Below, in pieces: positions 15,534 to 23,954 of a stretch of DNA of 64,000 bases; within the stretch, counting starts at the first letter, position 1; every line of letters starts with the position of its first letter. Under the pieces are notes generated by a model. The model was not told where the DNA came from, ran no database searches, and saw only the letters and a program-made list of their open reading frames with translations. The position numbers were made by a program, and so were the translations under genes. The stretch comes from Marinifilum_A sediminis (GTDB lineage Bacteria; Bacteroidota; Bacteroidia; Bacteroidales; Marinifilaceae), in the NCBI GenBank assembly GCA_947496465.1, contig CANMCX010000013.1:1-64000 (forward strand), in the 5' to 3' direction.

Positions 15534-17789
15534 TTATTTAATGGATAAAATTTCATTCTCAATTATGTCTTCAATTTTTTGATCTGTATCCAAATTTAAT
15601 TTCTTACGAAGGCGATAGCGAGCCGTATTCACACTCGATGTCGAAATCATTAATATACCAGCCATTTCTCTGGTTGTTAGTCCTAATTTTATAAGAATGA
15701 ATATTTTAATTTCATTTCGAGATAGCTTGGGAAACCTATTTTTCAATTCTGGAATAAAGCTAGGATTCTTTAAGGTGAACAATTGTAGATATTGATCCCA
15801 ATCTTCCTCTGTTGTTAGTTTGGCATTTAGTAAAGCTTCTATTTCATTGAAATCATCAGTCGATTTTGCATTAAACTTACTATTTAAGAGTTTTTCGTTT
15901 AATTCTGCAATAATGCTTTCTTTTGCCTGGATCAATTTATTGTTTTTGTCTATGATTGATTTGTCTAATTTTGATTGTTTTTGAAGTTGCTTACGATGGG
16001 TATCCTTTTTGTGAATTTCACTTTTGTATCTTTTTGTGCGTTTCTTTATAAATACAATCAAAAAGCCGACTACGCTTGCCGATAAAAGAATATAAAACAC
16101 TCTAATCAGGATGATTCTATTGGACAATCTTTTGTTCTCTTTTGTTAGAACGGCTTGTTCTTTTTTAGCCAGGTATACAACAAAATCATTGTCCTTTTTA
16201 TAAAGTGTTAGTACATCTTCCCGTAAATGAAGTTTAGCATTAATGCTATCCGCTTTCTGTAAATAAAAGTAGGCGCTATCGGTTTGATGTAACTTTTTAT
16301 ATGCAGATGATAATTGTTTTGCAATTGTAGCCTGATCGATAAGCATGCTTGTACTTTTGTGATTGTTCCAGGCATTTACTAAATGCTTTTTTGCTTGTTC
16401 AACACTATCCAAAGCCAAATAATAAGATCCCTGTAGTTTCTCAACGTAGGTTCGAATTGTAGGCGATTTGGTTTTTTGAACCAATTCCATTGCTTTTTTA
16501 ATATTTGTGCTGGCTAATTCAGGCTTTTTCTGCAAGTCGAGATGCACAAAAGCCTTATTTAAGAAATACATACATTCATTGTTTGTACTTGCTTTTAATG
16601 TTGGAATGGTATTAAGCTTTTCAAGGTAAATAAGTGAAGAATCTGCTTCTTGTTGATGGTATTTTGAAACTGCCAAATTGATATAATCAATAGATTCTTC
16701 CACGTTGAAATTTGTTTCTTTATGCAATTTGGCAGCTTGTTGAAGATATTTGTCTGCATCTTTAAAATTATGCCATTTAATCATCACTCTGCCAAGGTGT
16801 TGGTAGGCTTTTGCAACTGCTTTTTGATCATCTTTTTTAATGAACAATTTAATTCCGTCAAAAATCATATCTACACCTTTCTGAAGATCGCCATTTGCGT
16901 TGTAACACAAACCAAGATTTTGAAGAATGTAAGAGATTTTATTGCTATTATTCTGTTGTCTTGCAATGAGCATTGCTTGCTCATAATGATCAATTGCTTT
17001 TGGATAATCTCCTATATTAGCATATAATGCACCCAGATAAGCCTGGTCTTGGTAAATATCGTTTTGATTGTCACTTTTATTACTTATTTCCGCAGCCTTT
17101 AGGAGATAATATTCAGCTTTATCAACATCAATACCTCTATTGTATAGAAACGATATGTTGGAGAAATAGGACCGCATAATTTCATCAGAAGCATCTTTAT
17201 TATCGCCTATTATCTCGGTAAAATAGGCAATTCCTTCTTTAAGTTTTGAGGCATACCAGTAGGTGTAAGTCAATTGTCTCAATATGCCTTTGCAATATTC
17301 TTTGGTAAGTCTGTCATCATTTTTATTGAGAAGGAAAACGGAATATTCATAAGCCTCAATAAAGTGAACGATTGAATTTTCATACTCTTTTAAGCCTTGG
17401 TAATTTCTTGCTTTTAGATAAAGTGCTTTTAATCTTTCTTTGGGTTTATTTAGCTTTTCAGATAGGTGTAAAACCTTATTTAATTGGGTAAGGGATTTGT
17501 TAAATTCTTTTTTCGAATACAATCCAGAACTCCAATAAAGATTTGATTTTAGAATTGATATGGAATCTCTTAATTGAAGTGCTTCCTGATTAGCCATTTT
17601 TGAGTAATAAATTATGGTATCACCATTATAACCATAACTATAATCTTCTGCAATTTTTAGTATCGTATTTAAATGTTCTTGTCCCAATTGTTTTTTTGAG
17701 ATAAGAAGAAGTGAATCTATTTTTTGATTGCCGCTAACTTCCGAAATGGTAAATAAGAACAGGATAAATATGGGTAGAAGAGATCGCAT
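15534..17789 (-). CDS. Membrane TPR regulator with C-terminal LuxR-type HTH
   Basis: The 751-aa protein has a signal peptide, then a long extracytoplasmic array of TPR repeats (about 35-520, for example AYLGALYANIGDYPKAIDHY and YILQNLGLCYNANGDLQKGV). One membrane helix (about 562-582) and a cytosolic coiled coil follow, with a LuxR/GerE-type HTH at about 689-735 (LSRNEIKIFILIKLGLTTRE, then MAGILMISTSSVNTARYRLR). This is a known Bacteroidota architecture linking an envelope-facing sensor to DNA binding without phosphotransfer. It is divergent from the exported-protein locus at 18.1 kb, which it may control (inference from position). Confidence 0.9.
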   Translation of the reverse strand: MRSLLPIFILFLFTISEVSGNQKIDSLLLISKKQLGQEHLNTILKIAEDYSYGYNGDTIIYYSKMANQEALQLRDSISILKSNLYWSSGLYSKKEFNKSLTQLNKVLHLSEKLNKPKERLKALYLKARNYQGLKEYENSIVHFIEAYEYSVFLLNKNDDRLTKEYCKGILRQLTYTYWYASKLKEGIAYFTEIIGDNKDASDEIMRSYFSNISFLYNRGIDVDKAEYYLLKAAEISNKSDNQNDIYQDQAYLGALYANIGDYPKAIDHYEQAMLIARQQNNSNKISYILQNLGLCYNANGDLQKGVDMIFDGIKLFIKKDDQKAVAKAYQHLGRVMIKWHNFKDADKYLQQAAKLHKETNFNVEESIDYINLAVSKYHQQEADSSLIYLEKLNTIPTLKASTNNECMYFLNKAFVHLDLQKKPELASTNIKKAMELVQKTKSPTIRTYVEKLQGSYYLALDSVEQAKKHLVNAWNNHKSTSMLIDQATIAKQLSSAYKKLHQTDSAYFYLQKADSINAKLHLREDVLTLYKKDNDFVVYLAKKEQAVLTKENKRLSNRIILIRVFYILLSASVVGFLIVFIKKRTKRYKSEIHKKDTHRKQLQKQSKLDKSIIDKNNKLIQAKESIIAELNEKLLNSKFNAKSTDDFNEIEALLNAKLTTEEDWDQYLQLFTLKNPSFIPELKNRFPKLSRNEIKIFILIKLGLTTREMAGILMISTSSVNTARYRLRKKLNLDTDQKIEDIIENEILSIK

Positions 17790-18105
17790 ATAATAAATAA
17801 TATTGTTAAGATGATATCAAAAATATATAAAATATGATATACCAACAAAAGTAAGAGTTTTTGCCTCGCAAGAGTTAATTGTCTGACTAAGTGTGCTTAA
17901 TGATGGAGGGCTTCTTATGTCTATTACTTTGTCTATTGCTGTTTTTTTACTCACTGATAGGAAGTTTACATATTTGCCAAGCCTAATAGATACATAAAAA
18001 TTAATTGTGATTAACAGATCAAATTCGTAGATCAATGAAATTATTCAATTGATGTTTTGGTATCTATTTAACTAAACCCAAATCTTAATTAAATATCATT
18101 ACTTG
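17790..18105. other. Divergent intergenic region
   Basis: These 316 bases separate the TPR-LuxR regulator gene (minus) from the lipoprotein gene at 18106 (plus), so promoters for both must lie here. It is very AT-rich. I cannot pick out a convincing TTTG/TAnnTTTG pair or operator. Confidence 0.5.
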
Positions 18106-20178
18106 ATGAAGAATTTTACACTCAAAAAACTATTTTTTGTAGGTGCTTGCATTCTTGCAGTATCAATTTTTATTACCAGTTGTGGTGTTACTTCTAGCTT
18201 GTTTTCGAAAGGAAGAAGTGAGTTTAACCTTGCAAATGAAGAAATGAACAAAGGAAATGCACTTAAAGGTCTCGACCATGCTTTTAATGCAATAATTATC
18301 GATCCTGATGTTAAGGCATTCAAGAAATTCATGTATACGAATTTTAATACAACGCTTGCCAAAACGAAATCCTATATAGGTAATTCTGAAAATACAGAAT
18401 CAATTGCAGTGGCAGAAAAAAGGGTAGAAACCTATAATTTATTAGAGACGGTTTATGGAAAGCTTAAGCAGGTTGAGTTGCCATTTGTCGACCCGAAAGG
18501 AAAATGGGAGTGGACAACCGAATTTGTCGATTACTCAGTGCAATCGAAAGCTTCGGTTGAATATGCCTTTAATTTAATAATGAAAAAAGGGAAAGAGGAT
18601 ATCGATCGTTCATTAATTAAGGATTCCTATGAAAAGTTGAGAAAAGCTTACAGTAAATATTGTTCTTCGGATATTAGAATTGAAACGGCTAAAAAGATAA
18701 GCACTTATTATACCGAGTTCGCAAGTTCAAATCAGACCTCTTCGGATATCGCAACTCTTGTTTTAGCTCATGAAGCCTGGGGATATGCTCTTAAATTTAC
18801 ACCTTCCTTAGCTCAGGCAATTAATGCAAAAGATAAGGTGGCAAAAAAAATTGCGGAATTGTACTACAAGAAGGGTTCGGAATTGTTGACATCAAAGGAT
18901 GTGAATAAGAATATACAATCTGTTGATCAGTTTAAATTAGCTGTAAAATGGAACGCCAACCATAATGATGCCAGAAAATCTATTGATAAAGCAAAAGAAA
19001 AAATTGCTGAATTTTATTATGCTTCTGCTATAAAGTTGGAGAAATCTTCTAAAAAGGAAAAGGATAAAATTATTGCCTTCTACAGAAGTGCCCAAAAATG
19101 GATTCCTGATTATAAAGATTCCATGTATCGTATTTACTCTTTGAATGTTGGAAGTGAATTGATCACTTTAAAAAAGAACCTGGCTGAAACACGAAAACAA
19201 TACACAGCTTTAACCAATCGTATTGGAACCATTTCAGCATCGGTAGATAAAGGTTACGAGGTAATGGAGGTGGTGACTTACATTTCGAGTCAGACCAAAA
19301 GTTTAAATACCAAAATGAAAAATGTTGGAAGTACCTTAAAAGCATTAAATGCAATTCCTGTTGTAGGTACGGTAAGTGGTTTTACTTCTAAATCATTATC
19401 CATAGCACAAAAGCCAGTTGGTGGTTTAGTTGAAAAGTTTAATGCAATTGATCGTCCTTTTATTACACCAACTAAATCGGCGGTGGGACAAGTTAAAAAT
19501 ACTGTTGATGCGATAAAAGGTATGGTGGCAACCACGAAAATTGTATTGGAGAAGAGTGAAGCTACTGTTAAAGGAATTGATGACTGTATTAAAACATTAA
19601 AATTAGAAAGTGATTTTAAGAAGGTGGAAGGTGCTATAAAAGAAATAAATAAGGGATTAAAAGGTACTTCGAATCAAATGAGAAATTTAAACAACAGCTT
19701 AACAAGTTTTGAAAAAGGAGCAAAAGCTTTAGCTGTACTTCATTCGCCTGCTCAGAAGGTAAAGAAAGGGATGAAAAAAATTAAGCCTACTCTTGATAAA
19801 GTGAGTAAGGTAACTGGTCAAATGGATAAGGTTTTAAAAAAAGAGTTTGATTTTAAATTGACAAAAATGTCTCTTCATAAAGCACTTACTGCTGGTGGTT
19901 ATATAGCTGGAAAAATTGCAGAAATTGGAATGAAGGCTGCAGAACCAATAATGAAGAAGTTGAAAATCAGTCTTCCTAAGATTCCGGGAGTTGATGAGTT
20001 GAAAGGGAAGCTGGATGTTGTAAAAAATGAGTACAATAACATCAAGAATGAAACTGCAAAAATCAAAGAATCTTACCAAAAGTACACTTCTTTTGAGCAC
20101 GTTATAACTAAGAATGTAAATAAAATTGTAGAGACTACTGGATGCGGAAAACGCATTGAGCCTGCTACAAACAATTAA
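18106..20178 (+). CDS. Large helical lipoprotein of unknown function
   Basis: The 690-aa lipoprotein starts at ATG 18106 (a TTG one codon before is in frame). The lipobox is FITSC (Cys 24). The mature protein is lysine-rich and almost entirely helical. Residues about 30-340 contain TPR-like helices (FNLANEEMNKGNALKGLDHA). Residues about 345-560 look like coiled coil (SELITLKKNLAETRKQYTAL, TTKIVLEKSEATVKGIDDCI). Gly/Pro breaks follow near 580-640. No family recognised. It is first of three closely spaced genes (128 and 31 bases apart) encoding exported proteins, so it is likely an envelope complex component. Confidence 0.8.
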   Translation: MKNFTLKKLFFVGACILAVSIFITSCGVTSSLFSKGRSEFNLANEEMNKGNALKGLDHAFNAIIIDPDVKAFKKFMYTNFNTTLAKTKSYIGNSENTESIAVAEKRVETYNLLETVYGKLKQVELPFVDPKGKWEWTTEFVDYSVQSKASVEYAFNLIMKKGKEDIDRSLIKDSYEKLRKAYSKYCSSDIRIETAKKISTYYTEFASSNQTSSDIATLVLAHEAWGYALKFTPSLAQAINAKDKVAKKIAELYYKKGSELLTSKDVNKNIQSVDQFKLAVKWNANHNDARKSIDKAKEKIAEFYYASAIKLEKSSKKEKDKIIAFYRSAQKWIPDYKDSMYRIYSLNVGSELITLKKNLAETRKQYTALTNRIGTISASVDKGYEVMEVVTYISSQTKSLNTKMKNVGSTLKALNAIPVVGTVSGFTSKSLSIAQKPVGGLVEKFNAIDRPFITPTKSAVGQVKNTVDAIKGMVATTKIVLEKSEATVKGIDDCIKTLKLESDFKKVEGAIKEINKGLKGTSNQMRNLNNSLTSFEKGAKALAVLHSPAQKVKKGMKKIKPTLDKVSKVTGQMDKVLKKEFDFKLTKMSLHKALTAGGYIAGKIAEIGMKAAEPIMKKLKISLPKIPGVDELKGKLDVVKNEYNNIKNETAKIKESYQKYTSFEHVITKNVNKIVETTGCGKRIEPATNN

Positions 20179-20306
20179 GTCAAAAGATACATATGTTTTC
20201 TATTCACAACTAAAACCAAGTTGGTCCCCGGGGAGTGTGGCTCATATTTTCCGGGGGCATTAGAAGAGAAAAATCTAGAAAATATCAATTAAATAAATAA
20301 AGACAC

Positions 20307-20912
20307 ATGAAAAAATTACTTGTAGGAATTTTAATCTTACTATGCGGAAATGCAATTAACGCACAAATAAGTACGAATAAAAGTGGACGAATGTTAGGGG
20401 AACCCTATTTCAATATTAAATGCAAATCGGAAGAAGGTTTGGTGAAATATGACATTTTAAATCTTCTTTTTACGGTTGGAGATGAACAATCAGCCGCTGT
20501 TTTTAAGCTAAAAGAGGTGCCTGCTGAGGACAAGAGTTTACAGAAACAAATTTACATCTATAAATCGAAGGATAATTTGGCTAAAAAGGTTCTCTTAACT
20601 AAAAAGGTTTTGCGAGGATCGAGTGGTTTGGTTATTGATAAAGATAGCTTCTTAAAACTTAGAATTGCTGCTGATTTAGACTTGCCAAATGCTAGTTTGA
20701 TGTTTGTTGAAATTTGTGAAGACGGAGAGCATGTTCGTTTTTACGATGGAAAAAAAGAGCCGCATTTTGATGATGCAAAAGCCCTGGATCATTATACTTT
20801 AACTGACATTAAATATCTAACTCTTGTTGATACACCTGATGGTAAAAGAATCACTTTTAAAAGTAAACCAGAAGGTGATCAATCGATGTGGAAGTTATTT
20901 AGAGTTCAATAA
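20307..20912 (+). CDS. Exported protein of unknown function
   Basis: The 201-aa protein has a clean signal peptide (MKKLLVGILILLCGNAINA). The mature part is mixed alpha/beta with no cysteine cluster; segments such as LRIAADLDLPNASLMFVEIC do not match a family I know. It is the middle gene of the 18.1-21.9 kb locus. A GC-rich hairpin (CCCCGG at 20226-20231 with CCGGGG at 20251-20256) lies in the 128-base gap before it and could modulate expression between genes 1 and 2. Confidence 0.72.
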   Translation: MKKLLVGILILLCGNAINAQISTNKSGRMLGEPYFNIKCKSEEGLVKYDILNLLFTVGDEQSAAVFKLKEVPAEDKSLQKQIYIYKSKDNLAKKVLLTKKVLRGSSGLVIDKDSFLKLRIAADLDLPNASLMFVEICEDGEHVRFYDGKKEPHFDDAKALDHYTLTDIKYLTLVDTPDGKRITFKSKPEGDQSMWKLFRVQ

Positions 20913-20943
20913 GTACATGTTAAAATACAATTAAGATAGAATT

Positions 20944-21921
20944 ATGAGAAAGATATTCGTACTGTTAACATTATTAGTTGTTGCAACTACAGTTAGTAAT
21001 GCAGAGAAAATCAAAACCTATACCATGAAAATGCCTTCACATGTATTTGATGGTGTTAAAACAGTATTTGTAAAAAATATTACAGTTGAAGATTCGGAAC
21101 CTTGGAATGTAAGGACTGGAGGAACAGTAACTGAGTTGATTAAAAAGAACATTAAAGATGCTCAATTGGGAGCTCAAAAAGGATATGCAATTACATTGCC
21201 ATGGATGAGTACGCAATTGTATCAGTTGGTAAATAGTGAGGGAGAAGCCGATTTGGTTATTTCGGGAACCATTCGCTCTAGCTTAACTAAAAGTGATGAG
21301 AGTGGTATGAAAGGGAAATATTATACTGCTACGCATAAATTGCCTTATATGGTAAAGAAATACTCAAGAAATAAAGATGCTGACGCTTCTGTAGATTTAC
21401 AGTTTACAAACAAATCGGGTGTTGCGCTTAAGGTGTATTCTAAAATGAATATGACTTATCATTATTCGAAAGAATATTTAGGTGCGCCAAAATTGACCAA
21501 AGATGGAGATTTTGAAGGAGAAATTCCCGATGGAGAATTGACGATGAATTGTATTTCTGACTATTTAAAATCGATTAAGGCAGAGTTGACTCCTAAATTG
21601 ATGACAAAAGAGTATGATGTAAAGAAAGTTAAAAAGGTGAAGGACAAGGCGCTTTCTAAAACGCAGAAGGAAGCTTATAAACTAACTAAAAAAGAGAATT
21701 ATGCCGTAGCTGCAGATTTGTTTGCAGAAGTAGCAGACAATGCTGCGGATAAACGAGCTGTTCTTATGGCTGCCAAAAATTCTGGTATATTATACATGAT
21801 TACGGGAAACTTTGAAAAATCAGAAGTTTATTTAAAAAAGGCAGGTGATAATAAATTGATTACAGAATTAACAAAAATGAAAGATTTATACCAACAACTT
21901 CAAGATTTGGGACGTTTGTAG
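20944..21921 (+). CDS. Exported protein with C-terminal TPR-like segment
   Basis: The 325-aa protein has a signal peptide (MRKIFVLLTLLVVATTVSNA). Its opening (VFDGVKTVFVKNITVED) and a segment with DLVISGTIRSSL resemble the start of CsgG/TolB-like assembly lipoproteins, which begin with a nucleotide-binding-like strand pattern; that likeness is weak. Residues about 235-320 form two TPR-like helical hairpins (AYKLTKKENYAVAADLFAEV, ILYMITGNFEKSEVYLKKAG). It is the third gene of the locus, 31 bases after the previous one, and is followed by a shared terminator. Confidence 0.75.
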   Translation: MRKIFVLLTLLVVATTVSNAEKIKTYTMKMPSHVFDGVKTVFVKNITVEDSEPWNVRTGGTVTELIKKNIKDAQLGAQKGYAITLPWMSTQLYQLVNSEGEADLVISGTIRSSLTKSDESGMKGKYYTATHKLPYMVKKYSRNKDADASVDLQFTNKSGVALKVYSKMNMTYHYSKEYLGAPKLTKDGDFEGEIPDGELTMNCISDYLKSIKAELTPKLMTKEYDVKKVKKVKDKALSKTQKEAYKLTKKENYAVAADLFAEVADNAADKRAVLMAAKNSGILYMITGNFEKSEVYLKKAGDNKLITELTKMKDLYQQLQDLGRL

Positions 21922-21941
21922 TGTAAGCGCTTGGTGTAGAT

Positions 21942-21983
21942 AAACCCCGCTAATTGAATCGTATTCAAAGTAGCGGGGTTTTG
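21942..21983. terminator. Bidirectional terminator between convergent genes
   Basis: AAACCCCGCTA (21942-21952) pairs perfectly with TAGCGGGGTTT (21971-21981). A-rich and T-rich flanks let it serve the plus-strand locus and the minus-strand acyltransferase. Confidence 0.85.
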
Positions 21984-21986
21984 ATT

Positions 21987-23072
21987 TTAGGAAATTTTAA
22001 GTTCTACCTTAGGTTTGGATTTCATACTTATTTTTAATCCAAATAGTGGGCGTAAAATAATACTGCGTTTGATAACAAATTCATACATCGCAAAACATCC
22101 AATAAATGTTAGCAGGTTAATAGTTATGAACTTGATAATAACTGGCATTTGCATAGGTAGAATTATATAAGAGGCTGCATATAACCATAGCATATGAAGG
22201 ATATAAATTGGGTAGGCAGCTTCGCTTAAGTAAGTCAATACTTTTCCCGGCTTATTAAGATATTGGAACGCGAATCCAAAAACTGCAAAAATCCAGATAT
22301 TCGATTCTATTGACATTAAATAATTAGGTGATTTTAACTGAAATGTAATTAGGCGAATTCCATATAAACCTATAGCAGTGATTAGAAATGGCCACCTCCA
22401 TTTTATTAATGTATTCCGAAGTGTGTTTCCTGCCAGTATAAAGCAAAAACCAAAGAAAAAGGCTAAAAATCCCAATAAAAATCCATGTAATGTCATGGCA
22501 TACATTTCAAAAGGATCAGGATTGATGATAATTGATTCTAAGATGAACGGAATCAGAATTACTAATAATCCCAAAGGAGTTTTGAAAAGATTTTTTAGCC
22601 AAACCTGAATTTTCCCATTGTACTTATTAATGAGTTGGAATATAGGAAGTAGTAGTAATACATACATGAAGATGTTTCCTAAAAACCACAAATGACTTGG
22701 GTTGATTTGATAGTTCAGATCTTGATTGTAATAAGTTTTCCAAATCAAAAAATGTAAAGGGACAATACAAATCATTCCAAATAGAAAGGGAAGTAAGATT
22801 CTTTTGCTTCTTTCCAGCAATAACTGTTTTGAATTTCTTTTACGCATGGCAAAACAAACGCCCATTCCGGAAACAAAAAAGAGTAGAGGTATTCTCCAAA
22901 TGTTTAATGCAGACATTGGAATCCAAATGCTTTCCATAGAAGTATCACTTTGAATAAAGCCAATAAGCACGCCCCAAGGCTGAAATACAATGGCTATATG
23001 ATATATTAATAACAACCCAATTGTAATCACTCTCAGCCAATCTATATCGTATCTTCTTTCTGTTGTTGTCAT
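21987..23072 (-). CDS. Acyltransferase family 3 membrane protein
   Basis: The 361-aa integral membrane protein has about ten hydrophobic helices. The N-terminal signature RYDIDWLRVITIGLLLIYH, with the expected active-site His at the end of helix 1, and RIPLLFFVSGMG mark the Acyltransferase 3 / OpgC-like family, which moves acyl groups (often acetyl or succinyl) onto exported glycans or lipids. It lies 40 bases downstream of the ankyrin lipoprotein gene on the same strand, so the two are probably cotranscribed. The acceptor is unknown. Confidence 0.9.
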   Translation of the reverse strand: MTTTERRYDIDWLRVITIGLLLIYHIAIVFQPWGVLIGFIQSDTSMESIWIPMSALNIWRIPLLFFVSGMGVCFAMRKRNSKQLLLERSKRILLPFLFGMICIVPLHFLIWKTYYNQDLNYQINPSHLWFLGNIFMYVLLLLPIFQLINKYNGKIQVWLKNLFKTPLGLLVILIPFILESIIINPDPFEMYAMTLHGFLLGFLAFFFGFCFILAGNTLRNTLIKWRWPFLITAIGLYGIRLITFQLKSPNYLMSIESNIWIFAVFGFAFQYLNKPGKVLTYLSEAAYPIYILHMLWLYAASYIILPMQMPVIIKFITINLLTFIGCFAMYEFVIKRSIILRPLFGLKISMKSKPKVELKIS

Positions 23073-23112
23073 GATTTGTATTTCTAAGACATTAAAATTT
23101 ATTACTTCCTAT

Positions 23113-23697
23113 TTAGCTGTTGTTTTTTAACAATTCAGCAACTTCTGGTCTTGTTTTTTCAATTCTATCGTAATTTAACTTTAACCCAAGAGGTCCCAAT
23201 TCTTTACCGAAGAATTCATAAATGCCTTTTACTTGAGCGAATGGAGCAGATACACTTTCCAGAGCTGTTGCTCCTGCATTGTTCTTAAGAATTTGATCAG
23301 CTCCATTTTTTACTAGAGCTTCAACAATCTCCGTTCTGCAAAAGAATGCTGCAACGTGTAGTGCTGTAGAACCATCATTATTTTTAAGATTTAAATCTAC
23401 TCCTGCTTTTATCAATTCAAGAGCTACTTCAGTTTTTCCAAATAAGCAAGCTGTAATTAATGGAGTTGATCCTCCCATTGGTTCCTTACTATTTAAATTA
23501 GTTCCCGCTGCTATGTGTTGTTTTACCAATTTTGTATTCCCCATGAATGTGGCTGCATGAATATCCATTGAAGGAGCTTTTACTTTCTCAGCAGTATACG
23601 ATTTATTTGTTGTTTTCGAATTCTTAGTTTCACAAGAATAAACTGCTAATACAAATAATACATACATTCCAAATGCTAATAATCTATGTGCTTTCAT
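23113..23697 (-). CDS. Ankyrin-repeat lipoprotein
   Basis: The 194-aa exported protein has signal peptide and lipobox VYSC (Cys 22). Residues about 45-155 form three to four ankyrin repeats (DIHAATFMGNTKLVKQHIAA, STPLITACLFGKTEVALELI, STALHVAAFFCRTEIVEALV). These repeats bind proteins; the partner is unknown. The downstream acyltransferase gene is in the same orientation with a 40-base gap. The gene is divergent from the AraC-type regulator at 23955, with 257 bases between. Confidence 0.9.
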   Translation of the reverse strand: MKAHRLLAFGMYVLFVLAVYSCETKNSKTTNKSYTAEKVKAPSMDIHAATFMGNTKLVKQHIAAGTNLNSKEPMGGSTPLITACLFGKTEVALELIKAGVDLNLKNNDGSTALHVAAFFCRTEIVEALVKNGADQILKNNAGATALESVSAPFAQVKGIYEFFGKELGPLGLKLNYDRIEKTRPEVAELLKNNS

Positions 23698-23954
23698 TTT
23701 TACTGGTTTTTAGTTCAACAATTATTTGATGTAAAGGTCTGGCAAATCGTGATGCAGGTCATATCATTTATTAATCCAAGATTATAAGCTTTTGGGAATC
23801 AGTGTGAATTATGACGCATTTGTATAAAGTATGTTGCAGGTTGAATGTTTTAGCCATGAATCTGGCTTGGTAGAGGCAGAATTATTTAAGTAATGATGTT
23901 GATATTATTTGTATCTTTTTCGCGAATTAAGAAGTGTTTTTTTATTCCATTATA

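Noticed and set aside
20226..20256. GC-rich hairpin as a terminator between the first two genes at 18-21 kb
   Set aside because: No T-run follows and the downstream gene is in the same short-spaced series; treated as a possible RNA structure only.
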